This document shows, piece after piece, positions 1 through 8,081 of a stretch of DNA of 64,000 nt. The notes under the pieces are model-generated. The model searched no databases, was not told the origin of the DNA, and saw nothing but the letters and a program-made list of their open reading frames with translations. Numbering within the stretch: the first letter of the stretch is position 1; every line of letters starts with the position of its first letter. Source of the DNA: CAYRFF01 sp964436125. Lineage in GTDB: Bacteria > Bacteroidota > Bacteroidia > Chitinophagales > Saprospiraceae. Where the stretch lies: positions 20,219 through 84,218 of the forward strand of contig CAYTBT010000012.1 of NCBI GenBank assembly GCA_964436125.1, given 5' to 3'. The translations under genes were made by a program, and so were the position numbers.

Positions 1-395
1 GAGGATAAAATATCCATGTACACCTTACCAAGTATGCTATCACCCTGCACACCAAAAAGAAGGAAAGCTATATGAAGTAGTTCAAATACGATATAAGGCG
101 CACATAGTACGAGAACTTCCTTCTTATAAATTTTCATCCGCAGCCCTGCCTTGGACGCAAAGTAGATGAAAGGGCCATACATAAGCCCAAATGGAGCTGA
201 GTTCTCTATCCACATATTACCCGGATAGAAGGTTTTACATAGAAATACATAGGTAAAATGAAACAGTAGGAATCCAAATAAATAATTCAGGACTTTACAA
301 TAAGCCTCATTATTCAGCCGCTTTGCTTTAGGAATGATTAATCCTATAAAAGCAAGGACAAAATCAATTAAAATAATAATTCTAAGTAAATCCAT
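1..395 (-). CDS. Partial membrane-anchored AraC-type regulator (N-terminus only)
   Basis: The minus-strand frame is open from an ATG at 395 to the window edge, about 131 codons, so only the hydrophobic N-terminal part is visible. It closely resembles the start of the regulator at 1804-2931: both have a block reading SAPFGLMYG followed by FIYF, then an APYIVFE/TPYIIFS segment and a YM(D/N) segment in the same order. Several membrane helices can be drawn. By analogy the missing C-terminus should carry an AraC helix-turn-helix. It lies on the same strand as the three complete paralogues upstream and would be the fourth member of the array. The DNA-binding half is inferred, not seen. Confidence 0.7.
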   Translation of the reverse strand, partial: MDLLRIIILIDFVLAFIGLIIPKAKRLNNEAYCKVLNYLFGFLLFHFTYVFLCKTFYPGNMWIENSAPFGLMYGPFIYFASKAGLRMKIYKKEVLVLCAPYIVFELLHIAFLLFGVQGDSILGKVYMDILS

Positions 396-544
396 AATTT
401 CCCTATAGTTCCCTATCTAGTTCAGCTTTTCAGTTGACATCATGAATATGTAAGCAACAGTTAGTTAATCGATCTTAGGCAAGCAATATATAACTTTTTT
501 ACTATTAGTACCCAAATTATCCAATAGATATTGAAGATAGGCAT

Positions 545-679
545 CTAAGCCTGTAAATATAGGCACTCGCCCTGTGGAATACGAGCTAAGGTCGTGTCGA
601 GCATCGGCATTCCGTACATGGGGTATGTGTAAAAATGGTTCTCCTCATAACCGAGTTTAATATTGCATAGCAATGTCAT
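545..679 (-). CDS. Putative 44-residue small protein between two AraC-type genes
   Basis: An open frame of 44 codons begins with ATG at 679, only 12 bases after the stop of the upstream regulator (stop at 692-694), which is operon-like spacing. The peptide starts MTLLCNIKLGYEENHF, continues with a Met/Tyr-rich stretch YPMYGMPM, and ends ECLYLQA. It has no signal peptide or membrane helix and I recognise no family. It may be a real small gene, the remnant of a regulator tail, or chance. The support is position and an uninterrupted frame only. Confidence 0.3.
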   Translation of the reverse strand: MTLLCNIKLGYEENHFYTYPMYGMPMLDTTLARIPQGECLYLQA

Positions 680-691
680 TGATAAGATGTA

Positions 692-1732
692 TCAATGCGA
701 TGTACTCGGGATATGGATATGTTGACCACTATGCACGGTTTCTTCTTTCACAACTTCATCGGCCTCGTAATCATCTGGCGTGCAGTGAAACCTTGCTTTA
801 AAATATTTATAAAATGTACTTAAGGAATTAAAGCCGCTTTTCTCAGCAATTGCTTCATAGGTAAGATGTTCTTCTTTTTTCATTAATTCACGAGCGTAAT
901 TTATTCTATATTCGGCAATTAACTGATAAAAATTTTTCTTATAAGCGTACTTAAACATCGTAGAAAGTTTGTATTCGGCAATTCCGGTTTCCGTAGAAAG
1001 ATCTGCGAGGGAAAGATCAGCTCGAAGAAATAATTGTTCCTTGTCCATACATGCCTCAAATCTCTGCATCAATCCTTTCAACTGTCTTTTATTGATATCC
1101 TCTTTATCCTTCACGGCAGCACTTGCCTTACTCACATGATTATCTTCATTGTTCCTCAATTTACTCAAGACAATCGTGGTTATTACTAGATTTAAAACTA
1201 GGTTAAAGAGATAAATGCTCGTATTAACATTATATATATCGCTATATGTGGAATGTTGGGTTACCATACACAATCCTATAATTATCGTGAGAAAGATAGA
1301 AAGGCATATATACAATATCGTCATTCTCTTAGGCATTAATTTTATGTCTTCAGTACGATCTATAGGCTTAGATAAAGTCCAGAAAACACAAGTACTTAAC
1401 ACGATCAAGGCTGTCCACCACAAGACATTTTCCGTGGATTGAGCTATCACAAGCAGATCTTCGGCATCCTTCTGCCACAAAAAGCTCAAGCCAATGCTTA
1501 AGATTGCACCGAGACCTAAAAAAGAATTCCTTATCGACGCTTTATCACCATCCTCCTTATCCAAGATGTAAGTAATACTTGCAATCAATAAAGCAGAATA
1601 TACAAGTGCAGTCTGCAGAAAAAAGAGGGCATAGCTATGCCTTGAAAAGGAAACAAAAAGTTGAATCCATAGGACAGATGCTATGATAAAAAGGAGCTCA
1701 CAATATCTCAGCTTTATGTTTGATAGTTGCAT
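692..1732 (-). CDS. Membrane-anchored AraC-family transcriptional regulator
   Basis: 346 residues. Residues 1 to about 195 are strongly hydrophobic, with about six membrane helices. A charged linker around 195-215 leads to a C-terminal AraC-type double helix-turn-helix (about 220-330). The second helix pair shows the usual pattern AIAEKSGFNSLSTFYKYFKARFHCTPDDYE. Proteins with this layout probably sense a membrane or extracytoplasmic signal and act on DNA from the membrane; the signal is unknown. It is third in transcription order in a minus-strand array of four paralogues, 71 bases after the gene at 1804-2931. Family assignment is firm; targets cannot be read from the sequence. Confidence 0.85.
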   Translation of the reverse strand: MQLSNIKLRYCELLFIIASVLWIQLFVSFSRHSYALFFLQTALVYSALLIASITYILDKEDGDKASIRNSFLGLGAILSIGLSFLWQKDAEDLLVIAQSTENVLWWTALIVLSTCVFWTLSKPIDRTEDIKLMPKRMTILYICLSIFLTIIIGLCMVTQHSTYSDIYNVNTSIYLFNLVLNLVITTIVLSKLRNNEDNHVSKASAAVKDKEDINKRQLKGLMQRFEACMDKEQLFLRADLSLADLSTETGIAEYKLSTMFKYAYKKNFYQLIAEYRINYARELMKKEEHLTYEAIAEKSGFNSLSTFYKYFKARFHCTPDDYEADEVVKEETVHSGQHIHIPSTSH

Positions 1733-1803
1733 TGGGTGTTATATTTGGTATTACTCAATAAAAAAAGTATAACATCACAATAGAGTCATATCGCTCTTTC
1801 AAG

Positions 1804-2931
1804 TTACACTTTTTGATATTTCGTCGGTGTAGTATGCATAATTTTCTTAAACCACCGATAAAAAGTGGTCTTGGAATTAAAGCCACTTCGATAACCTATC
1901 TCTTCCATAGGTAAATCATTTTCTTCATTTAATAATTTACGTGCATAATTCACGCGCATTCCATTAATATATTCATTGAAATTCTTCTTTTTCTGTGTAC
2001 TGATGACTTGCGTCAAATGGTGTTTAGGGATTTTCATTGCATTAGCTAGACTTTTCAATTTCAAGCTTGAGTCACGCCATGGCTGTTCACATTCCATAAA
2101 TTCGTCAAGTTGTGCTTCATAGGCACAGAGATCAGCTTCTGATAGGCTTGAATTTTTATAGGATCCGCTAGGCGATTTCCCGCTGTCTTTTCCAGCGATC
2201 TTATCAGATTGTTCCCTTGCTCCATCCTTCTTTATAATAGCAAGTTCTTGTTCTGGATTAAGGATAACAAATACGAGAATGGAGCTCACACAGACAAGCA
2301 TCGCCAGCACAATCATCATCCCCGTCGTTCCTCTTGAATAAAATCCTATACTCGATTCATCGCCTTGCAATACTGCAGTAATAGCCGCTAGTGAATAAAA
2401 CATCCCAAGCATGAATAAGAGAAGGGTATTCCCCAAAAAGAAGGGATAATATATTGGCTTGATATCAACCCGTTTATAAAAAACAATCCGTATTCCCCAT
2501 AGTGTATAGGCGAGAAATGCAAGAGGAATCAAGATATAGAGCAAGTTCATGTATATAATCCCTGAAGTATCATCCGGTCCCACGCCTCCGAGCATTAAAC
2601 CGAGGTGGATAATACTGAATATTATATATGGAGTGCTATGCAGTAACAATTCCTTAGGAGGGAATCGATCAGATAATTTAGTTCTGACAAGAAAATAAAT
2701 AAAAGTGCCATACATTAAACCAAATGGAGCAGAATCCGTCGCCCATCCTCGCCATGGAAAGTAAACGTCGCATATCCATATATAGACTAGATGGTAGATC
2801 ATGTAAGCCAGAATTAACAATAAGAGCTTATTCAATGCTGTTCCTGCTTCTTTATATCGCTTAATCTGACCCAGCAAAGCAAGCACCGCAATTGTTATTG
2901 TAATAGCAAGCATAACTCCTTTAACTACCAT
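1804..2931 (-). CDS. Membrane-anchored AraC-family transcriptional regulator
   Basis: 375 residues. About seven hydrophobic helices fill residues 1-230, followed by a charged Ser/Lys/Gly-rich linker (about 235-265) and a C-terminal AraC-type DNA-binding domain (about 275-375) ending in the recognition helix region FNSKTTFYRWFKKIMHTTPTKY. The N-terminal SAPFGLMYG block is shared with the partial gene at 1-395, so these two are the closest pair in the array. The start lies 8 bases from the stop of the upstream gene at 2940, indicating co-transcription. Signal and regulon are unknown. Confidence 0.85.
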   Translation of the reverse strand: MVVKGVMLAITITIAVLALLGQIKRYKEAGTALNKLLLLILAYMIYHLVYIWICDVYFPWRGWATDSAPFGLMYGTFIYFLVRTKLSDRFPPKELLLHSTPYIIFSIIHLGLMLGGVGPDDTSGIIYMNLLYILIPLAFLAYTLWGIRIVFYKRVDIKPIYYPFFLGNTLLLFMLGMFYSLAAITAVLQGDESSIGFYSRGTTGMMIVLAMLVCVSSILVFVILNPEQELAIIKKDGAREQSDKIAGKDSGKSPSGSYKNSSLSEADLCAYEAQLDEFMECEQPWRDSSLKLKSLANAMKIPKHHLTQVISTQKKKNFNEYINGMRVNYARKLLNEENDLPMEEIGYRSGFNSKTTFYRWFKKIMHTTPTKYQKV

Positions 2932-2939
2932 AATCTTCT

Positions 2940-3977
2940 TCAGTTACTCATTACTTCCCCTACAATTTCATTCTCGATATACTCGTGAGGTGTACATTGA
3001 TACTCCGCCTTGAAATATTTATAAAATGTACTTGTGGATGTATATCCACTCATCTCCGATATAGCATCCAATGATAGGTGCTTATGTTCCTTCAATATCT
3101 TCTCCGCATATCGAGCTCGATATTCTCCGATAAATTGATAAAATCCTTTCTTATAATGGGCATTGAATAAATGCGAGAGGGCCTTTCTGGAGGTCTTGAG
3201 TCTGCCAGATAAAATTTCTAGGGACAAATCTGTTTCTAGATACAATTTATTGCTTTCTAGTAAATCTTCAAGTCGAGTCGCAAGCTTATCCATTTCTCTT
3301 GACTTCATCCTTCCACGGTCTCCATCCTCCAGCTCTGCATCCAAGTATTTCATAAATAATATATGTTCATCCGCAACTATCTGTATCTTATGTAAAAGCA
3401 TAAACATATAAAATACCAAGACTCCAAATAAGAGCCCGACAAATGCATATATACTGTACTTCACAGTAGCGTCAGGCTCAATTCCCAAGTAAAGGCTCGC
3501 AAAGGTTAATGTCCCCGCAATCAACATATACATAAATACCAGGTTAATCAGCACCATAATCCCTCCCAAGTGATTCCAGCTTCTGAACAATTGACTACCC
3601 GCTTTATATATCGAAATAACTACACTACCTATAAGCATAAGGGCCGTTAATCCCCATAACGCATAGGTAATAAGCCGTATAAACTGAGATTCTGCATAGG
3701 GTAAAAAGCTCCATTTAAAACTTGCTAGAATGCTTATCCCCAGGAGAGCAAGAAATATAAAATATGTCCTGCCCTTCATCTGAAAATCCTGACCGCTTGT
3801 AAACATCCGGCAGATAAAATATAGGAATGGGCAGAGAATCAAGTTGAGCTCAAAGTAATATATCGTAAAATCCTCCAAGATGAGTGAAAATATACTTACA
3901 CTCATAAGTGATGATATCGTTACAAATAAAATCTCTGGAAATTTTATGGTAACATTCGTTATCCGTAGGGTCTTCAT
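2940..3977 (-). CDS. Membrane-anchored AraC-family transcriptional regulator, first gene of array
   Basis: 345 residues with about six hydrophobic helices in residues 15-205, a charged linker (about 205-225) and an AraC-type helix-turn-helix (about 228-335; recognition region YTSTSTFYKYFKAEYQCTPHEY). Its C-terminus is closest in wording to the paralogue at 692-1732, which shares the FYKYFKA and CTP-x-(D/E)Y pattern. It is the promoter-proximal member of the array; a TATATTTG box lies about 120 bases upstream on the minus strand. All members keep a full-length hydrophobic half and, where visible, an intact DNA-binding half, so none looks like a decaying copy. Confidence 0.85.
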   Translation of the reverse strand: MKTLRITNVTIKFPEILFVTISSLMSVSIFSLILEDFTIYYFELNLILCPFLYFICRMFTSGQDFQMKGRTYFIFLALLGISILASFKWSFLPYAESQFIRLITYALWGLTALMLIGSVVISIYKAGSQLFRSWNHLGGIMVLINLVFMYMLIAGTLTFASLYLGIEPDATVKYSIYAFVGLLFGVLVFYMFMLLHKIQIVADEHILFMKYLDAELEDGDRGRMKSREMDKLATRLEDLLESNKLYLETDLSLEILSGRLKTSRKALSHLFNAHYKKGFYQFIGEYRARYAEKILKEHKHLSLDAISEMSGYTSTSTFYKYFKAEYQCTPHEYIENEIVGEVMSN

Positions 3978-4099
3978 CTTCTTCTGTTCTTCCTAGCTAG
4001 ATTGTAATGGATATTTGGTATCTTTTTAAGTGTCTATATCGTGCCAGGTATTCTCTTTATCCTTCTGTTATTTATATAGTTTTATCAACTAAGGTCAAG

Positions 4100-4107
4100 C
4101 AAATATA
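4100..4107 (-). promoter_or_regulatory. Promoter -7 box for the AraC-type array
   Basis: On the minus strand this reads TATATTTG, a full match to the Bacteroidota -7 consensus TAnnTTTG, about 120 bases before the ATG at 3977. No clear -33 TTTG element is seen, so the call is tentative. Confidence 0.4.
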
Positions 4108-4500
4108 GCTAAATTCTCCATTCTTACTTTTATATGGAACTTAAAATCTACCTTATCCACTATAAAGCCGCCAATACGGTTTTCTTGATATAAAGATAGC
4201 TTTATCTTTTATTCTATAGAAATTTTCGTAGCATTATTTTATAGTTAACCTGATTTACTCGTTAAATATTACAGTTAACCGATACATATAAGCATCTTAA
4301 ATCCCCTGAAGAATTTTTACTTCTACAGATTATTTGAGGACGCAGACCCCCTACTTACACAGATAAAAGACACATCACAGCTCATCGGTAATAGCCCAAT
4401 GCACTAAATGTTTTTATATCGGACAGCCATATTTCTAGTCCATTTTATTCAGAAATATACCTTGCCTTTACAAGGAGTATCGGGATCTTTTATTTATCCG

Positions 4501-4521
4501 TCCTGCCGGCAACGGGCAGGA
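4501..4521. repeat. Short GC-rich inverted repeat
   Basis: TCCTGCC (4501-4507) and GGCAGGA (4515-4521) form a perfect 7-bp stem with a 7-base loop in an otherwise AT-rich non-coding stretch. No T-run follows on either strand, so it is not a classic terminator. Confidence 0.4.
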
Positions 4522-4695
4522 TCTGATGGCGAGACCATTCTACCTTCCTCGTGGCTTGTATGGATGAATTAATAGACAGAATTCTCTATATAAAAAACAT
4601 GTAGAAGTAGGAAAATAATGATTTGGCTTGCATTGTGCTATCCTAGCAAGCTTCCTAATATTAATAACCTATGGCGCCTTCACCGCCAGCACACC

Positions 4696-4733
4696 ATAAA
4701 AAAACCGGTCAACAGAAATTCCATTGACCGGTT
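4696..4733 (-). terminator. Rho-independent terminator (minus strand)
   Basis: AACCGGTCAA (4703-4712) and TTGACCGGTT (4724-4733) are perfect 10-bp inverted copies with an 11-base loop. On the minus strand the stem is followed directly by a run of T residues. The nearest upstream minus-strand gene is the di-haem peroxidase ending at 5101, about 370 bases away. Confidence 0.75.
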
Positions 4734-4744
4734 AACAACAAATT

Positions 4745-4906
4745 ATAATCCCGTGAACATGTCCAATGTTAAAGTATCTCTTTATTGAAAGAATGTAATA
4801 GACGAATTAAACTGAAGACCTGTGTAAAGATTAGTTAAGCTGCGAAACTTTCATAAGTTCTATTCATAATGAAGAAAACTTTCCAAAATCATAATCCCAT
4901 GAACAT
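4745..4906. repeat. Imperfect 16-bp direct repeat pair
   Basis: ATAATCCCGTGAACAT at 4745-4760 recurs as ATAATCCCATGAACAT at 4891-4906, one mismatch, 146 bases apart. Both lie between the peroxidase gene and the strong terminator. On the minus strand both copies can be read as a short Met-Phe-x-Gly-Leu-stop tail, so they may be remnants of duplicated gene ends. Confidence 0.4.
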
Positions 4907-4936
4907 AGACCATCCTTCCAGTAAATACAACACTTC

Positions 4937-4967
4937 AAAAAATTGGTTAACGAAGCATTTCTTCGCT
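4937..4967 (-). terminator. Possible weak terminator downstream of the peroxidase gene
   Basis: On the minus strand a 7-bp stem (AGCGAAG with CTTCGTT, one G-T pair, loop AAATG) is followed after about six bases by six T residues. It lies about 130 bases past the peroxidase stop. The gap between stem and T-run makes it weaker than the one at 4696-4733. Confidence 0.4.
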
Positions 4968-5100
4968 TCACTATTACAAGTATCGCGCCTTTCACATCGA
5001 CATCCAAGGACATATAAACGCAATTGTTACATATATTTATGATTAATACATTCTATAAGCTTATTTTATAGGCATTTTACATGGATAATTGTGAAAAATA

Positions 5101-6240
5101 CTATTGAAAAGGATTGGAATATTTCTCTACATTTAACAATGAAGTATCCGATAAAGTCTTCAGAAATGCAATAATCTGGCCTATCTGCTTCTCATTTAAA
5201 CCCAATGGATGGATATTGACACCGGTATTTAAGGCATTATGTCCACCGGAATTATAATGCCTCATCACATCTTCAATCGTTTTAAATCTCCCATCGTGCA
5301 TATACGGTGCTGTAAATAACACATTGCGCAAGGTCGGTATCCTGAACTGGCCATTATCGAGCGTATCTCCAGTTACAGCACCTCTACCTAGATCAGGAAA
5401 ACCAAGTAGATTGTCAACGGTATCAATTCCGTTATTTTTATACTGATTGGTTGTGAAGCGAAAACTGATATGACAATGTCCACATTCGGCATCGGGCAGT
5501 TCCGGAACGTCGTCAAAGTACATCAATTTCCCTTCCAGCTCATCATCGGTAAAAAGCACCGTACTACCGGGCGCCTTTACCCTATCCCACTTGGAATTTC
5601 CGGTGCTTACAATGGTCCGTTCAAATTGTGCAATAGCCTTGGCAACCATTTCAATACTTATTTCAGAAGAATATGAAATCCCGAATGCCTTCCTAAACAA
5701 CTTCTGATACATTGGATGCCTGCGTAAACGCTCCTCGACATTCTCCCAGGTATTGCCCATTTCAACAGGATCAATAATGGGTTGCAGTGCTTGTTCCTCC
5801 AGGCTGCTTACCCTTCCATCCCAGAACAATCCATTATTATAATATCCTACATTTACCAGTGACATCGACGACCTTCTCCCTTTCAGTCCATTGATACCTT
5901 CAGCAATAGCGAGGCCATCGGTAAAATACAATTCTTGTTTGTGACAGCTTGCGCAAGAGATTGTACTGTCCAGAGATAATATCGGATCGTAAAACAAGAA
6001 TCGGCCGAGTTTCACCCCGGCAATGGTAGCTATATTGTCCTCCGGTTGAGGCATTGGGGGGAAATTGGGCGGCACTTTTATTTCATAAGGTTCAGGATTA
6101 TAGGGAATCCCCGAGAGGTCTACGCCATCCACAGCCGGCTCTATCGGGTCATCTTTACAAGCATAAAATACACATATACCGACAACGATCAGCACCATTG
6201 CCCTGGCGTACCCATTCCATTTTGCCCTATAATGTATCAA
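5101..6240 (-). CDS. Di-haem cytochrome c peroxidase, MauG/MbnH-type lipoprotein
   Basis: 379 residues. It has an N-terminal lipoprotein signal with probable lipidated Cys28 (FYAC), haem-binding motifs CASCH (96-100) and CGHCH (253-257), and the family blocks LGRFLFYDPILS (78-89), LFWDGR (138-143) and PTLRNVLFTAPYMHDGRF (302-319). This is the bacterial CcpA/MauG superfamily: peroxide-using di-haem enzymes of the envelope, some of which oxidise side chains of a partner protein instead of merely removing peroxide. The start overlaps by 14 bases the end of an MbnP-like gene, the arrangement expected for an MbnH-MbnP pair. That pairing favours a protein-modifying role over simple peroxide detoxification, but the substrate is an inference. 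Confidence 0.85.
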   Translation of the reverse strand: MIHYRAKWNGYARAMVLIVVGICVFYACKDDPIEPAVDGVDLSGIPYNPEPYEIKVPPNFPPMPQPEDNIATIAGVKLGRFLFYDPILSLDSTISCASCHKQELYFTDGLAIAEGINGLKGRRSSMSLVNVGYYNNGLFWDGRVSSLEEQALQPIIDPVEMGNTWENVEERLRRHPMYQKLFRKAFGISYSSEISIEMVAKAIAQFERTIVSTGNSKWDRVKAPGSTVLFTDDELEGKLMYFDDVPELPDAECGHCHISFRFTTNQYKNNGIDTVDNLLGFPDLGRGAVTGDTLDNGQFRIPTLRNVLFTAPYMHDGRFKTIEDVMRHYNSGGHNALNTGVNIHPLGLNEKQIGQIIAFLKTLSDTSLLNVEKYSNPFQ

Positions 6241-7048
6241 GTCTTATTGCATTTTTCCACCCGGAAGATATCTGTTTCACTTGTTCTACGCTATCCGCTT
6301 CTACGGCAAAGTCATCGAGCACCTCATGTAAGTCAACACGTAGTGGAAGCGACATATTATGCCCGTATTGCGGAATAAAATGCCCTTCAAGTGCAACATT
6401 TACTTCAGGAACCGTAAAATAACGCCTTATTATTGAATCAGTCTTCGCTGTATCCGGAACATAGCTTAAATAGCCATCATACCAGCGCCCTGAAGCATAA
6501 ACGTCCTTCACAACAGCCATAATTTCCGTGTCCTTTTTCAGGTCTTTAAGTGTATAATTCTTCAATTCTTCTCCTACTCCCAGCGTAAATTGCAGCTCAG
6601 AATACCTGGCATTTACATTAAAAAGCCCTAGTTCCGCCTTCAATACTATATGCCCGGCGCGGATATTCTTCTCTATAACGTTCTTCTTTTGCTTAATATT
6701 TAAACTATCCATAAAATCTATAGTATCGCCACCCATGGAAATCAGCTTAAGACCGTGTAAATTCAACTGAAAACCATTAATCTGATATGGATGTCCGTTC
6801 ACATCCGTATAAATTGCAGATTGTCGATAATCACTAGTATCATATTGATAAGTGAATTCCACTATCGCCCGGGGATATATACAACAACAATTAATGTCTG
6901 CCTTGACATCATAATTCACCGCACTAGCATCCCTACAGCCTTCCTGTGGAGTATAGCAGGCTTGCATAAGGAGCATAAAAGCGATCATAGGACATAAAAA
7001 AAACAAGCTATTTCTCCTCCAGCGATTTCTTTGCCTTCTCGTATTCAC
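6227..7048 (-). CDS. MbnP-like (putative copper-binding) lipoprotein
   Basis: 273 residues. An Arg-rich N-terminus, hydrophobic core and LMQAC give a lipoprotein signal with Cys31. A Cys-rich segment follows (GCRDASAVNYDVKADINCCC, 37-56), resembling the GCxDxxAxNYxxxA modules of Bacteroidota surface proteins. Residues about 60-245 fit an MbnP-type beta-sandwich domain (VEFTYQYD, NGFQLNLHGLKLIS, TLGVG). Histidines (86, 99, 133, 223, 230, 241) and tryptophans (189, 264) are available as metal ligands or sites of oxidation. In methanotrophs MbnP binds copper after MbnH converts a Trp to kynurenine. The start overlaps the exonuclease gene by 41 bases; a later start at Met21 would give a signal without positive charge, so the longer form is preferred. 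Confidence 0.7.
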   Translation of the reverse strand: MNTRRQRNRWRRNSLFFLCPMIAFMLLMQACYTPQEGCRDASAVNYDVKADINCCCIYPRAIVEFTYQYDTSDYRQSAIYTDVNGHPYQINGFQLNLHGLKLISMGGDTIDFMDSLNIKQKKNVIEKNIRAGHIVLKAELGLFNVNARYSELQFTLGVGEELKNYTLKDLKKDTEIMAVVKDVYASGRWYDGYLSYVPDTAKTDSIIRRYFTVPEVNVALEGHFIPQYGHNMSLPLRVDLHEVLDDFAVEADSVEQVKQISSGWKNAIRLDTL

Positions 7049-7844
7049 TCTGTATAATTTGTTTTACTTGTATGGAAAATTCCTTGTCCAGCATCCAGTG
7101 ATAATACTGTTTATCCTGCAGGAGGGCTTCACCTACCTTTTTCCCCTTATGCTTCCCAAAGTTAAATACAATATCACCCTTATTATCGTATTTCACCCTT
7201 CTAGTCACATCGATTATCGCAGCGTCATTGGTAAATTCATGCAGTGCCTGCATATCGTTCTTAATCGGTTTCTTCACTATATTCCCCTCTTTATCTTTAT
7301 AATCTCGCTCCGCATACATTTCAATCTGCCCTTTCAACACAGCCGCTGTAGCCACCACATCAGCTAGTGCATCGTGAGCGCCTTCCATATCTATCCCGCA
7401 ATAATAACGATGTGCCGCCTCAAGCGTCCTCGGCTCCATCTTGTGAAAAATCCGCTGTACATCAATTAATCGGCGATTCTCCACGTCGAGTTCATATCCA
7501 GCTCGATGCATCTCTTCCATCAACATAGGGATGTCAAATCTCTGTGAATTATATCCGGCGAGGTCCGCTCCTTCAATAAAGCTTGCTATTTTCTCGGCTG
7601 CTTGCGCAAATGTCGGCGCCGAAGCTACATCCGCTGCAGTAATTCCATGTACCTCTATTGCTTCTTCAGAAATCGGCATGCCCGGATTAATTAACATATC
7701 CAACACCTCCGGCTCCTCCTTGCCGGGCAAATACTTCACAATTCCTATCTGCACTATCCTATCCCGTATCACGTGCAAGCCGGTTGCCTCGAGATCAAAG
7801 AAACATATTGGCTTATCGAGATTAAATTCATTTTTCATCTTCAT
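7008..7844 (-). CDS. DnaQ-like 3'-5' exonuclease
   Basis: 278 residues. The exonuclease fold of the DNA polymerase III epsilon (DEDDh) class is seen: motif I FFDLEATG (Asp17, Glu19), motif II around GYNSQRFDIPML, and motif III AHDALADV. A C-terminal extension (about 220-278) contains FGKHKGK, a small module found behind DnaQ-type nucleases in Bacteroidota. It should trim 3' ends of DNA in the cytoplasm, in proofreading or repair. It sits first in a minus-strand unit with the MbnP-like and peroxidase genes, overlapping the former by 41 bases. The functional link between a nuclease and the copper/redox pair is not obvious and may be mere packing. Confidence 0.85.
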   Translation of the reverse strand: MKMKNEFNLDKPICFFDLEATGLHVIRDRIVQIGIVKYLPGKEEPEVLDMLINPGMPISEEAIEVHGITAADVASAPTFAQAAEKIASFIEGADLAGYNSQRFDIPMLMEEMHRAGYELDVENRRLIDVQRIFHKMEPRTLEAAHRYYCGIDMEGAHDALADVVATAAVLKGQIEMYAERDYKDKEGNIVKKPIKNDMQALHEFTNDAAIIDVTRRVKYDNKGDIVFNFGKHKGKKVGEALLQDKQYYHWMLDKEFSIQVKQIIQSEYEKAKKSLEEK

Positions 7845-8081
7845 ATTTTTTCACTTTAAACTCCATTAAAATATCTTCCTATCCACTTCCCTCTCATAAA
7901 AGGATATAAAACCTATCACAACTATCGCTCTCCACATTTCAAGGCCTGCATTATAATCGCCATTTCCCCTCTTCCCATTCTTCTCGCGATTTCAGCTTAG
8001 GCAAATGACTGTCCTTTCATACACTCAACAGACTTCCGCTTCACTGCATTACAGCAATGGCATACAATCATGCACATAGAC

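Larger units (their letters stand above)
3978..5100. other. 1.1-kb region without a convincing gene
   Basis: No open frame of useful length is seen on either strand. The region holds a promoter-like box for the AraC array (4100-4107, minus), a short GC-rich hairpin (TCCTGCC / GGCAGGA, 4501-4521), a strong minus-strand terminator (4696-4733), a weaker one (4937-4967), and an imperfect 16-base direct repeat (ATAATCCC-r-TGAACAT at 4745-4760 and 4891-4906). The minus-strand terminators would serve transcripts coming from the peroxidase operon to the right. Confidence 0.6.
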
